A DNA stretch of 33,282 nt from Sulfurimonas sp. GTDB taxonomy: Bacteria; Campylobacterota; Campylobacteria; Campylobacterales; Sulfurimonadaceae. The position numbers and the translations under genes were made by a program. The stretch lies in assembly GCA_013791885.1 (NCBI GenBank), contig VMSZ01000053.1, positions 1 through 33,282 of the forward strand, written 5' to 3'. Below the pieces are notes generated by a model that did no database searches, had not been told where the DNA came from, and worked only from the letters and a program-made list of their open reading frames with translations. This document shows, piece by piece, positions 25,151 through 33,282 of the stretch (position 1 is its first letter; every line of letters starts with the position of its first letter).

Positions 25151-25156
25151 ATTATA
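25151..25156 (-). promoter_or_regulatory. -10 box for the PAS-GGDEF gene
   Basis: A perfect TATAAT on the minus strand, 53 bases before the ATG at 25098. No -35 match is visible at 16-18 bases further upstream, which is usual for this group of bacteria. Confidence 0.5.
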
Positions 25157-25216
25157 ACTTTATTTAAAAAAAATCTACTTAATGCATGTCAATAGAATCT
25201 AAAATATTCGATTGAT

Positions 25217-25252
25217 GGTAGATTAACACTTGATGTGTTAAAATCCATCTAC
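25217..25252 (+). promoter_or_regulatory. dnaX promoter with nested inverted repeat
   Basis: TTAACAC (25223-25229) and GTGTTAA (25235-25241) form a perfect repeat around TTGAT. Outside it, GTAGAT (25218-25223) pairs with ATCTAC (25247-25252). The right arm contains an extended -10 box, TGTTAAAAT at 25236-25244. Transcription would begin near 25251. A regulator bound to the repeat would cover the -10 region. Confidence 0.45.
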
Positions 25253-25259
25253 TTAAAAA

Positions 25260-27053
25260 ATGGAGTCTGTTTTGAAATCAAGTTCAGAAGTTTTAGCAAG
25301 AAAATACCGTCCCTCAAACTTTGATGAGCTTATTGGACAAGAGAGCATTTCTCAAACACTTTCACTTGCACTTGATTCAAACAGACTCTCTCATGCTTAT
25401 CTTTTTTCAGGTTTAAGAGGCAGCGGAAAAACTTCGACCGCGCGCATCTTTGCCAAGGCGCTCATCTGTGAAGAGGGAATGAGCCATCAGCCTTGCGGCG
25501 TTTGTCCCAACTGCGTTTTAGCAAAAGAGAACCGCCATATTGACATTATCGAGATGGACGGTGCTTCTTCAAGAAAAATAGATGATATTCGTGATTTGGT
25601 CGAACAGACAAAATATAAACCTGCAAATGCAAGATACAAAATCTTCATAATAGATGAAGTGCACATGCTCACCAAAGAGGCGTTTAACGCTCTGCTCAAA
25701 ACGCTCGAAGAGCCGCCTTCATACGTCAAGTTTATCTTGGCAACGACAGATCCGCTCAAACTCCCGGCTACTATTTTAAGTAGAACGCAGCACTTTAGAT
25801 TTAAAAGTATTGGCGTTAAAAAAGTTGTTGACCATCTTGCACACATTCTTCATCTTGAAAAAATTGAGTATGAAACAGAGGCACTGGAGATTTTAGCCCG
25901 TAGCGGAAGCGGTAGTTTAAGAGATACGCTTACCCTCCTCGACCAGGCAATCATCTACTCTAAAAACCATGTAGATGTTCGAACTGTAACCGACATGCTA
26001 GGTCTTGTGGACCCGCAATTTATAGACGATATTTTTTCTGCTGTCTTTGCGAAGGATTATGCAAAACTCGTTGAATATACAAAAGTTTTAGAAGATTATG
26101 AAGCCGAGATGGTTGCCGATGAGCTCATTGCTTACCTCAAAGAGAAGATGTACAATGGCGATGCACTCTTTTCTACGCTTGTTTTAGACAGATTTTTCAG
26201 AATTTTGAGTGATTCTAAATCTCTCTTTCACATAAACGCAGACGGGTCTTTTGTAATCTCTCTCATCTTTTTCAAAATGATTGAAGCGCTTCGTATCAAA
26301 GAAGTAGACCAGATGATAGAGTCCCTGCAAAAAGAGATACAAAGAACACCCATAGCAGTACGGCAAACGCAAGAAGAGCCGCAAGCACCAAAGCGTGAAA
26401 CGCAGCCACAAGAACAAGAAACTCCAGCGCCGCAAACGCAAGTGCCGGAAGAGCCGGAAGTCACTCCTGAGCCAAAAAAAGAAGAACCGCCGGTAGCTTT
26501 ACACAATAAAGAGTTTGATGAACTTCGTGCAAAAATCAAAGACAGAAACTATGAACTCGGCTTATGTTTTGACAAAAGCATACAGTTTGTTTCTTATGAA
26601 AACGGTGTCTTATCCTGGGAGAGTTGTGCCGACGAAGATTGCAAAAAAACACTTACGCATGGCTACTCTGCCGTAAAACAGCTTGTGCGTGAAGTGTATG
26701 GTTTTAGTACACAGATAAAAAACATTCCCTGCACAAAAGTGCAGCAAATAGCCCAAGAAAAACAGCAAACGCAGCCTCAAACGCAACCCAATGATGACCT
26801 TTATGAAGATGAATCAAACATACAAGATTTAGACACGCAACATTTCATGCAGCCAAGTATGCAGGGAGACCAAAGTACTTCTATGGTTGAAGATGCCGAG
26901 ATGGGAGGAAGTGCGAGTTGTGTGACTAACTGTTCAGAGACGGACACTTCTACGCAAGAGATAAATGGAACGGACATAACGCAAGAGCCCATGGTACAAA
27001 AAGCCATAGAGCTTTTTGAAGCAAAAAAAGTAACTATTCAGTCAAAAATCTAA
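25260..27053 (+). CDS. dnaX: DNA polymerase III subunits gamma/tau
   Basis: The clamp-loader motor. P-loop GLRGSGKTS at 51-59, zinc ligands C70, C79, C82 and C85, Walker B DEVHML at 132-137, and sensor SRTQ at 174-177. Domain III follows to about 365. After a Pro/Gln/Glu-rich linker (375-415) a tau-like C-terminal part runs to 597. The ATG at 25260 has no ribosome site. TTG at 25272 has GGAG six bases before it and would leave a sensible leader from the predicted promoter, so the true protein may start at residue 5. An in-frame A AAA AAA heptamer at codons 405-407 could produce a shorter gamma form. Thr-Gln pairs in the linker nearly all use ACG-CA. Confidence 0.95.
   Translation: MESVLKSSSEVLARKYRPSNFDELIGQESISQTLSLALDSNRLSHAYLFSGLRGSGKTSTARIFAKALICEEGMSHQPCGVCPNCVLAKENRHIDIIEMDGASSRKIDDIRDLVEQTKYKPANARYKIFIIDEVHMLTKEAFNALLKTLEEPPSYVKFILATTDPLKLPATILSRTQHFRFKSIGVKKVVDHLAHILHLEKIEYETEALEILARSGSGSLRDTLTLLDQAIIYSKNHVDVRTVTDMLGLVDPQFIDDIFSAVFAKDYAKLVEYTKVLEDYEAEMVADELIAYLKEKMYNGDALFSTLVLDRFFRILSDSKSLFHINADGSFVISLIFFKMIEALRIKEVDQMIESLQKEIQRTPIAVRQTQEEPQAPKRETQPQEQETPAPQTQVPEEPEVTPEPKKEEPPVALHNKEFDELRAKIKDRNYELGLCFDKSIQFVSYENGVLSWESCADEDCKKTLTHGYSAVKQLVREVYGFSTQIKNIPCTKVQQIAQEKQQTQPQTQPNDDLYEDESNIQDLDTQHFMQPSMQGDQSTSMVEDAEMGGSASCVTNCSETDTSTQEINGTDITQEPMVQKAIELFEAKKVTIQSKI
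26474..26480 (+). other. Candidate -1 frameshift / slippage site in dnaX
   Basis: Seven A in the phase A AAA AAA (last base of CCA plus two AAA codons), the classic shifty heptamer layout. In the -1 frame nine codons follow and then TAA at 26507-26509. The product would be about 416 aa, close to the length expected for a gamma subunit lacking the tau tail. A GGAAG lies about 13 bases upstream. Confidence 0.45.
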
Positions 27054-27262
27054 TCGAAGAACAGCTCGTTGCAACAGAGTTCTTCTTTTTTGCAAAACTT
27101 TAAAATACTCTCATAAGGGGTGGAATTTCTTTTTTTAATGGTTGCAAATTTCGCCTGAGAAATTTCAAGGGCGTTTGCCACCTCTTTATCTAACACTTTC
27201 ACATCTTTGCCTTTGGCAAGATGGCCTTTTAACTTTTGTATGACACCGTGAAAATCTTTCAT
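27050..27262 (-). CDS. Small CI-repressor-type helix-turn-helix protein
   Basis: A 70-residue protein similar to the DNA-binding domain of bacteriophage CI-family repressors: KEVANALEISQAKFATIKKRNSTPYESILKFCKKEEL has the helix-turn-helix, the R-N-x-x-P-Y-E-x-I block and the closing helix. It has only this domain, so it lacks the cleavable oligomerisation part of a phage repressor. GAGAGG four bases before the ATG supports the start. It lies 72 bases after the histidine-kinase gene and its last codons overlap the dnaX stop by four bases, tail to tail. Target unknown; no other prophage genes are near. Confidence 0.7.
   Translation of the reverse strand: MKDFHGVIQKLKGHLAKGKDVKVLDKEVANALEISQAKFATIKKRNSTPYESILKFCKKEELCCNELFFD
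27056..27091 (+). terminator. Intrinsic terminator of dnaX
   Basis: GAAGAAC at 27056-27062 pairs with GTTCTTC at 27079-27085 and is followed by six T (27086-27091). The 16-base loop contains the self-complementary GTTGCAAC. It begins three bases after the dnaX stop and lies inside the antisense helix-turn-helix gene. Confidence 0.65.
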
Positions 27263-27334
27263 TTTACCTCTCTCGCTTCTTGTGCTAAAAATATAACACA
27301 GGAAAAAGCTAAGAGGAAAAAATATTGCGTTTTG

Positions 27335-28729
27335 CTATTTTTTTATCATCTCTTTGATGCTAAAGCTAAAAACAGAACCTTTTGCAAAAGTTGAGTTAAT
27401 GACTAAAAGAGAGTTATGTGCTTTAAGTATGTAACTTACCATCGCCAGGCCTATTCCCATAGAGTTGTCCCAGGAGTTTTTATCTACTCTGTAAAACTTT
27501 GATGTCACCTTGTCTAAATGCTCTTCTTTAATTCCAATTCCCGTGTCTTTTACCGAGACAACATCATTTTCCAAGCTTAGGTAGACATCGTTTTGTGAGT
27601 ACTTCAGGGCATTGTCGAGCAGGTTTATAAGTATCAATTCCAACATTGTCTTGTCGGCTTTTATCATCTGAGTAGGAACGTTTACGTGTATTTCTCTCTC
27701 TTTATATTTTAGACGCAAGTTTGCCGCAACTTCCTCAGCTAAAGTTTTTAGATTAAACTCACTCTCGTGTATTTCCAAGTCATTATTTTCAAGTTTAACA
27801 GAGAGCGCCAGTCTATCAAGCATTTTGGATATTTTCTCTCCATTCGAGCTTATTTTTTCCAAAAATTTTGCCCGTATTTTTGGGTTGATATCCGGGTCTT
27901 CTTCCAGCGTTTGCGCGTATCCCATGATGGAAGCAACAGGATTTTTAAACTCATGTGAAATAGCTGAGAGTATGTCGTTTCTTTGCTTGTTGACAAGTCT
28001 CAGTTTTGCTGTGTACTTGCGTTTTTGCTTGTCTCGGTTGCTCAGTTTTTTCACAAGATTTTTTAAAAGAAGCGAGATTTGCAAAAATTCGTAAAAGTAT
28101 TTTGTCTTGATAATTGCCTTATAGTTTTTATTGGATATCTCATCAAGATAGTTAGTAAGCTGTTCAATATCGTACAAAACACGCGCACTCATGCGTTTAG
28201 AAGCATAAAACGCAAGAAGCAGTATGACGGCAAATAAGACTGCCAGTTTAATCCACAAAGAGTAGAAATCTTCCATAAGCTTTGCCAAACTCAAAGAAAG
28301 TCTGATATACATCGGCTCATTTTTATACATAATTTTTTTGGCAACATACAAAAAATCTACCGAAAGCGTATCGGAATAACGAACAATATGCGCAAACTCT
28401 TCGCTGTTTGACTGCATAATCTCATAACGTGAGCCATGATTTTCCATACCCTCTTTTGCAACTTCCGATTCACCCACAACCACGCCATCTGCATTCACAA
28501 ATGTAACACGAAGTCCTGTTGCCTTATTGACCTTACGCGCGAACAGATCTAAATCTGCTTGATTCTCTATCTCCATGCTCATGAGTTGAATCGCGTTTTT
28601 CAGGTGTTCCTGATTGTGTTCAATAATGCTTGATTTTAGTGAAATATAACTTACAAGCGAGGTGATGAAAAGTGTTCCAACAAAAAGAAGCAGGAACTTT
28701 ATGATGAAGATTTGATATATTTTTAGCAC
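27335..28729 (-). CDS. Sensor histidine kinase, PhoR-like
   Basis: A membrane histidine kinase of 464 aa: helix 1 at about 8-28, a periplasmic domain of about 130 residues, helix 2 at about 160-180, then a HAMP-like linker. The phosphoacceptor helix has SHEFKNP (H259). The catalytic domain has the N box LINLLDNALKYS, G1 VKDTGIGI and G2 GIGLAMV. All key residues are present. The start is GTG at 28729, seven bases inside the response-regulator gene, with AGGG upstream. The sensed signal is unknown. Partner: the regulator encoded immediately before it. Confidence 0.88.
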   Translation of the reverse strand: MLKIYQIFIIKFLLLFVGTLFITSLVSYISLKSSIIEHNQEHLKNAIQLMSMEIENQADLDLFARKVNKATGLRVTFVNADGVVVGESEVAKEGMENHGSRYEIMQSNSEEFAHIVRYSDTLSVDFLYVAKKIMYKNEPMYIRLSLSLAKLMEDFYSLWIKLAVLFAVILLLAFYASKRMSARVLYDIEQLTNYLDEISNKNYKAIIKTKYFYEFLQISLLLKNLVKKLSNRDKQKRKYTAKLRLVNKQRNDILSAISHEFKNPVASIMGYAQTLEEDPDINPKIRAKFLEKISSNGEKISKMLDRLALSVKLENNDLEIHESEFNLKTLAEEVAANLRLKYKEREIHVNVPTQMIKADKTMLELILINLLDNALKYSQNDVYLSLENDVVSVKDTGIGIKEEHLDKVTSKFYRVDKNSWDNSMGIGLAMVSYILKAHNSLLVINSTFAKGSVFSFSIKEMIKK

Positions 28730-29397
28730 AGCTTATACCCTACACCACGCACACTTTGAATATAATCTTTAGTTTTGTCCGGATCTATCTTTTCTTTGAG
28801 GCGGTTGATTGCGACATTTACCGTTCTGTACTGATAGTTTTCGGCATCTCTCCAAACATTTTCCAGTAAATAGTCTCTATCTAGTACGCTGTTTTTGTTC
28901 AAAATAAACTCATATAAAAGGTCAAATTCCAGCTTTGTAACATCTACAACTCTTCCATCAACACTTATACTGCGGGTACTTGTATCGAGCAATAAGTCTC
29001 TGTAGGCAATTTTGTCTCCGGAGACTTTTTTACTTGTTCTCTTGAGAACAGACTTTACTCTTAAAATGAGTTCTTTCATGTTAAAAGGCTTCGTAATGTA
29101 ATCATCTCCGCCTCGCTCAAAACCTTCTTCTATGTCTGAGTCGCTGTTTTTTGCACTTAAAAATATAACGGGAGTTAAAATACCCTCATCACGTAAGTTT
29201 GCAACAAATTCACTTCCTTCAACACCGGGAAGATTTCTGTCCATAATGAGGAGGTCTATCTCTTCTTCTTCAAGTATTTGGGCAACGGTTTTTGTATTGA
29301 CAAAACCTATGGTCTCAAAACCTTCTTTTGCAAGATTGTACTCAATCAGCTCGAGTAAATCTTCTTCATCTTCAACTATAACTATGTTTGCGCTCAT
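28723..29397 (-). CDS. OmpR/PhoB-family response regulator
   Basis: A receiver domain at 1-120 with acidic pocket D10/E11, phosphoacceptor D53 (LIMDRNLPG), the conserved S/T and K in FLSAKN and ITKPF, then a winged-helix DNA-binding domain at about 130-224 (LEFDLLYEFILNKN, YRTVNVAINRLKEKID, VRGVGYKL). Length of 224 aa is standard. AAGG lies seven bases before the ATG. It is first in a two-gene unit with the kinase. PhoB-like by sequence, but no phosphate genes adjoin, so the regulon is unknown. Confidence 0.9.
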   Translation of the reverse strand: MSANIVIVEDEEDLLELIEYNLAKEGFETIGFVNTKTVAQILEEEEIDLLIMDRNLPGVEGSEFVANLRDEGILTPVIFLSAKNSDSDIEEGFERGGDDYITKPFNMKELILRVKSVLKRTSKKVSGDKIAYRDLLLDTSTRSISVDGRVVDVTKLEFDLLYEFILNKNSVLDRDYLLENVWRDAENYQYRTVNVAINRLKEKIDPDKTKDYIQSVRGVGYKLC

Positions 29398-29468
29398 GAA
29401 TAAACCTTAGAAATTTTGTTCACTTATTCTAGCATAATGTTGAAGCATTTTGGTTGCGGGAATTTATA

Positions 29469-29485
29469 CCCCGAGAGATTCGGGG
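29469..29485 (-). terminator. Probable terminator after the adhesin gene
   Basis: CCCCGA and TCGGGG form a six-base GC-rich stem with a five-base loop, 18 bases after the adhesin stop. On the minus strand it is followed by TATAAATT, a weak U-tract, so Rho help or a transcript-stabilising role is possible. Confidence 0.45.
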
Positions 29486-29503
29486 CAATTGAAAAAGAAA
29501 AAA

Positions 29504-32500
29504 CTAAATAACTGTTGTCGGGATATTCTCGTCGACTATCAATGAAACACTGTCTGTACCTTTAGTATATTCATAAGTGGTAGTCGAGCCATCTGTTGTA
29601 TTTGTAGTTACAGCACCTGCTGTCCAACCCGTTTTATCTATCTGTAATGTATCCGCACTGTCTCCGGCAATAACCAAAGTATGGTTTGAGGTACTGCTTG
29701 TCATATCTAAAACATCATCCAATGTTAAAGACACTTTTTGTTTATCCGCATCACTCAAATCGATTTTTTGAAGATTATCTATCTGTTTTGCTAACTGATC
29801 GAAATCAACGCTGACTTCATCCGTCAAAGTGAAAATACCTGTCGTCTGATTGAAAGCCGCATCCGTACTATATTCTCTAGTTATAACTAAGTTATCCAGA
29901 TGTAACTCTTCCGAATTGCTGTTAGTACTTACAAAAATATTTAATTGAATAGCACCGGTTGCATTAGCAGTTGCTGTAAAATTAATAGCTCCAGTATAAT
30001 CATCAGAGTGCTCATAAAGAACTGTACCATTTGCATCTTTTATTGTAAATTTATCACCTGATTCCCAATTATCTTGAGTTTGAGCATCAAAACTAAAGCT
30101 TACAGTTTCATTAGCATGTACAGCAAACGTTTTAGAAGCAGTTTTCCCATTATCTATAAATAAAGTCTGATTCTCTATCCCTGCGTTTGTCCAACCATAG
30201 CTATTTGAACTAATAGAAGTTCCAATGTTATAGTCTTCGAAATGTATGCCACCATCAAATGTTCTTAATTCCGCACTTACACTGACGTTAATATTTAACA
30301 AGACAGTATTTAAAGTATCCCCGTCACCATCGACTATAGATGCTTTGAGTGCTTCAGTATACTGTATGTAATCTTTTGCAACATATCTGTATGCTCCGGT
30401 ATTAAAATTAATCACGAAATCACCATGAAGCCCGCTAATTGTTTGTGTAATATTATTTGCATCATAATTAACTATATTATTGTTAATTTCAATAGATGCA
30501 ATATGTGCACCCTCAGCATCCGCACCAAAATCAATGATGGAGTTACCTGATGTATCTTTGACTAAACTGCCTTCAGTATATATTTGCACCGTGTCACTGA
30601 CTACATTCTGTAACTGAGTTATACTCGTAACAGTAATAGGATCAGGAGATTTCACATCTTCATTTGGAAGAGCGACAGCATTTAAGTCAGTACCTGAAGT
30701 CCCAATGCCATATGTAAATAATTTCGTAATTGAATCTTGTGCAACAAAAGTCGCCCAAGAGGCATTCCAATTTGTTGTACTTCCTTCTGTAATTGCGCCG
30801 TCAGATATAAAGTAAATGATTGTTTGGTCTGCTGCAGGTCTGTTAATATCATAATTACTCATTACACTATTGAGAGCAGCCTCATAATCCGTCATATTTC
30901 CATCGGTTCTAAGCGGTGTACCATATAAGTTGTTTGAGTCCATCCATGGTGTAGTTATGGCATTGGATTCAAATTGAGTTTGCATAACATTGACATGCCC
31001 AAACTCTTCATATTGAGAAATCAAAAAGTCCCTCGCATCAGCTTCTAGTTGTAGCTCAGTATTATCCATACTTCCTGATACATCAAGTATAAAGACGATG
31101 TTCGTTGTAATCGGCTCAACTACTAAATCAATAGTTTGAGGAGCAGCTACTGGAGTGTCATCAACTATAGTAACGACTAAATTAGCACTAGAAGTAGCAC
31201 CGTTAGCCGCGGTCACAGTATATATAAATGTTTCTGCAACAGCATCATTACCCGCACTCGGATGATCAACTGCATTATTGAGCGTATAAGTATAATCACC
31301 GTAATTTGCCGAATTTACATCTGCATTGACCACAAGCGTATTTCCTTCTGCAGTAGTAACAGTAATGATGCCATTGACAGCCGTAACTCCATTAATACTT
31401 GTCAATGCACTGCCAACCGATAAAGTATCATCACTTAAAATATTACCTGTTGCGGTCTCTAGCGTAAGGCTGTGATTTGTTCCAATATTTAGAATATCCG
31501 CTTCATCTACTTGCGCAAGATTATCACTTAGAGAAACATAATTTTTGTCTTGTACAGTTATCTCCAGTGGTACTTCTACTGACGCATTATCTCCATTAGA
31601 ATACTCTGTACTTGTAGCAACAACATTGAGTGTATACGTAATAGCAGCTGCATCGATATTTGGCATATTAAATGTCAAGGCATTAAGATTCCAACCTGTA
31701 ATATCTGTACTTGTTGTCGTTGCAGTTGCTGTGAATGTATTCACACCATCAGAAATAATAGCGCCTGCTGGGATATCTTGTAAAACTAGAGCTAAAGATT
31801 CTGAACCGTCTGTATCTGTTAAAGCTGATGTAATATGTAGAGCAACATTGTTACCTTCATCAACAACTATACTAGTTGGGCTATTTTCAACTTTGTTGTA
31901 TGTTATGGAATGAATCAAATAATCATCACCGGCACCTAAGGCACCAAATACTACTTCATCAAATGCTCCACCGTTTGAAGGTTGTAATGTTTTTGCAGGA
32001 TCGTTTCCATCAGTTCCACCGTTATCTGTTAAAACATTTCCAACTTGAACTCCATTTTTAAAGAAGGTAATAGTTGCCGTTTCGCCAGCACCATTAGAGT
32101 GTTTCCATGAAAAAGCAACATCAACAGAAGAAACTTCAGTGTCAAATTTCACAGCTATAGTTTCTGATTTGTTCAATGTTGTATCATAACTAATCTCATC
32201 CACATGACCTCTATCAGAACCACCTAGGACATCCCCTGTTACCCCAAAGCCATTTACTTCAGTAGAATCTGCTACACCATGAAGACTAATTGTTGTAAGA
32301 ACACCATATTCATCGTAAGCTTTAACTGTATAGCCCTTCGTAGTGTCAGTTGCATTTCCTACATTAATTGTTTGCGTAACACTTGTAGAAGCACTTACTG
32401 CTAACGTTGGTGCATCAGCAACTGCGTTTACATCAATAGTCATCGTTCCTGAAGCAGCACTCCAGTTAGTTCCATCGTTGACACTAAAGTCAAATTGTCC

Positions 32501-33282
32501 ATAGCTAGCAGACTGTTCACCAACACTTGTACTGTTTCCTATATTATCTATATATTCATCCGAACCGGAATCATGTAAATCTGGTTTAAATGTTAGTAAT
32601 CCAATATTTGCAGCATCTATTTCCAAACCGGCTGTAGTTAGCAAAGTACCGTTATAGTATAAATCACCCATAACCGGCAGAGAATCTATTCTAATAGCTG
32701 TAATTGGGTCATTATCTGCATCAGAATATTTGAAATCAGTAAGCGTATATGTATATGTAGTGTCTTCTTGCATAGTGATTACGCCGTTTAGAGCTTCTGG
32801 TATATAGTCATTGTCAATAATAGTACCAGTTACTTTATCAGTAGTAGCAACAATATTTTCATAAGTATAGTTGTTATCAGCAACACTGACAATAGCAAGC
32901 GTGTAACTCTCATTTCCTTCTTGTATCAAATCATTTAAAACAGTATTAGTAATCTGAGCAGTACCTGATATACCTATAGTCACTTGAACTATTTTTGCAC
33001 TCTGAAAGTCTGCAGCAGAAGTAGCATCAGATGTATATACTAGGTTTACTGTAATACTTGTCCCAGCCGCAGGAGTGATTGCATTACCGGCAGCATCGAC
33101 AAGAGTTACAGTGTGATTTAATGTAGCACCTGTCACTTCATTCACTGAATCACTGTGAGTTAATTTTACATAAACGGTATCTTCTGCACCTGGAGTTGTC
33201 TCATCTGTGATTTGAGTTGTGACACTTGTATTTCCAGTCACTACATTCTCATATGCAGGTGCGCTTACATTGCTCATTGTAA
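29504..33282 (-). CDS. Large secreted adhesin with a VWA domain (C-terminal part)
   Basis: At least 1258 residues of a giant surface or secreted protein. The frame is still open at the window edge, so the ATG at 33277 is probably internal. Residue numbers here count from it. In order: a Calx-beta-like repeat (about 10-155, ending TGTIIDND), a cadherin/VCBS-like repeat (about 160-300), a jelly-roll-like segment (about 310-470), further Ig-like repeats (about 470-715), a von Willebrand A domain (about 724-915) with MIDAS residues DVSGS at 731-735 and FISDG near 824, and another beta-rich carbohydrate-binding-like region (about 1010-1130). The C-terminus (LTLDDVLDMT, then TLVIAGDSADTLQID) resembles type I secretion targeting ends of RTX adhesins. 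Its low-complexity Thr/Asn/Asp content differs from the neighbours. Attachment or biofilm role is inferred. Confidence 0.8.
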   Translation of the reverse strand, partial: TMSNVSAPAYENVVTGNTSVTTQITDETTPGAEDTVYVKLTHSDSVNEVTGATLNHTVTLVDAAGNAITPAAGTSITVNLVYTSDATSAADFQSAKIVQVTIGISGTAQITNTVLNDLIQEGNESYTLAIVSVADNNYTYENIVATTDKVTGTIIDNDYIPEALNGVITMQEDTTYTYTLTDFKYSDADNDPITAIRIDSLPVMGDLYYNGTLLTTAGLEIDAANIGLLTFKPDLHDSGSDEYIDNIGNSTSVGEQSASYGQFDFSVNDGTNWSAASGTMTIDVNAVADAPTLAVSASTSVTQTINVGNATDTTKGYTVKAYDEYGVLTTISLHGVADSTEVNGFGVTGDVLGGSDRGHVDEISYDTTLNKSETIAVKFDTEVSSVDVAFSWKHSNGAGETATITFFKNGVQVGNVLTDNGGTDGNDPAKTLQPSNGGAFDEVVFGALGAGDDYLIHSITYNKVENSPTSIVVDEGNNVALHITSALTDTDGSESLALVLQDIPAGAIISDGVNTFTATATTTSTDITGWNLNALTFNMPNIDAAAITYTLNVVATSTEYSNGDNASVEVPLEITVQDKNYVSLSDNLAQVDEADILNIGTNHSLTLETATGNILSDDTLSVGSALTSINGVTAVNGIITVTTAEGNTLVVNADVNSANYGDYTYTLNNAVDHPSAGNDAVAETFIYTVTAANGATSSANLVVTIVDDTPVAAPQTIDLVVEPITTNIVFILDVSGSMDNTELQLEADARDFLISQYEEFGHVNVMQTQFESNAITTPWMDSNNLYGTPLRTDGNMTDYEAALNSVMSNYDINRPAADQTIIYFISDGAITEGSTTNWNASWATFVAQDSITKLFTYGIGTSGTDLNAVALPNEDVKSPDPITVTSITQLQNVVSDTVQIYTEGSLVKDTSGNSIIDFGADAEGAHIASIEINNNIVNYDANNITQTISGLHGDFVINFNTGAYRYVAKDYIQYTEALKASIVDGDGDTLNTVLLNINVSVSAELRTFDGGIHFEDYNIGTSISSNSYGWTNAGIENQTLFIDNGKTASKTFAVHANETVSFSFDAQTQDNWESGDKFTIKDANGTVLYEHSDDYTGAINFTATANATGAIQLNIFVSTNSNSEELHLDNLVITREYSTDAAFNQTTGIFTLTDEVSVDFDQLAKQIDNLQKIDLSDADKQKVSLTLDDVLDMTSSTSNHTLVIAGDSADTLQIDKTGWTAGAVTTNTTDGSTTTYEYTKGTDSVSLIVDENIPTTVI

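Noticed and set aside
26641-26655. Another A7 run in dnaX as a frameshift site
   Set aside because: Its phase is C AAA AAA A, which does not allow both tRNAs to re-pair after a -1 slip.
27050-27262. A prophage remnant
   Set aside because: The CI-type helix-turn-helix protein stands alone between core genes; no integrase, attachment repeats or phage structural genes are visible.
29504-33277. The adhesin as a complete gene starting at ATG 33277
   Set aside because: The frame stays open upstream to the window edge, there is no signal or ribosome site, and the sequence begins in the middle of a repeat.

Overview
The window looks like the chromosome of a Campylobacterota bacterium close to Sulfurimonas or a related free-living sulfur oxidiser. 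The base composition is AT-rich, intergenic gaps are very short, and housekeeping genes of that style (rho, murI, dnaX, surE, tcdA, modE) sit beside many c-di-GMP and chemotaxis signalling genes. I cannot fix the genus without a database. No gene-free stretch reaches 300 bases; the longest is about 160 bases, between the PAS-GGDEF gene and dnaX. I see no rRNA, tRNA, CRISPR array or insertion sequence.

Region 1 (1-3678, + strand) holds the tail of an outer-membrane barrel gene. It is followed by a tight three-gene set: a lipoprotein-like serine hydrolase, a TIGR03032-type protein with TPR repeats, and a GNAT-like protein. A secreted SH3-domain protein comes next.

Region 2 (3815-9817, + strand) is the most unusual part. 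It is a compact cluster that looks biosynthetic: an ornithine cyclodeaminase/mu-crystallin family oxidoreductase, two ATP-grasp ligases related to cyanophycin synthetase, and between them a fusion of a GNAT acetyltransferase to a beta-keto acid cleavage enzyme (BKACE/DUF849). Both ligases keep the ATP-grasp catalytic E-x-N motif. Both end in a shortened Mur-ligase-like segment that has lost its P-loop. The likely product is a small amide- or peptide-linked amino-acid metabolite. Its identity is unknown.

Region 3 (9818-16555, - strand) is one co-directional run, with most genes overlapping or a few bases apart: surE, tcdA, a small membrane protein, a small unknown protein, cysD, cysN, a DUF2061-APS kinase fusion, cysC, cysQ and a 41-residue lipoprotein. 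CysDN makes APS, CysC makes PAPS and CysQ removes PAP. The second, membrane-anchored kinase has altered substrate-site residues, and no PAPS reductase is present here.

Region 4 (16629-29397) is core genome: an unknown protein, a short methyl-accepting protein, modE, rho, murI, an EAL-CBS-GGDEF protein converging on a multi-PAS GGDEF protein, dnaX, a small CI-type helix-turn-helix protein and a PhoBR-like two-component pair. The hexamer AACGCA is strikingly frequent from about 15.7 to 28.3 kb and much rarer elsewhere in the window.

Region 5 (29504-33282, - strand) is the C-terminal part of a very large repetitive secreted adhesin. It has a von Willebrand A domain and a type I secretion-like C-terminus, and its N-terminal part lies beyond the window.
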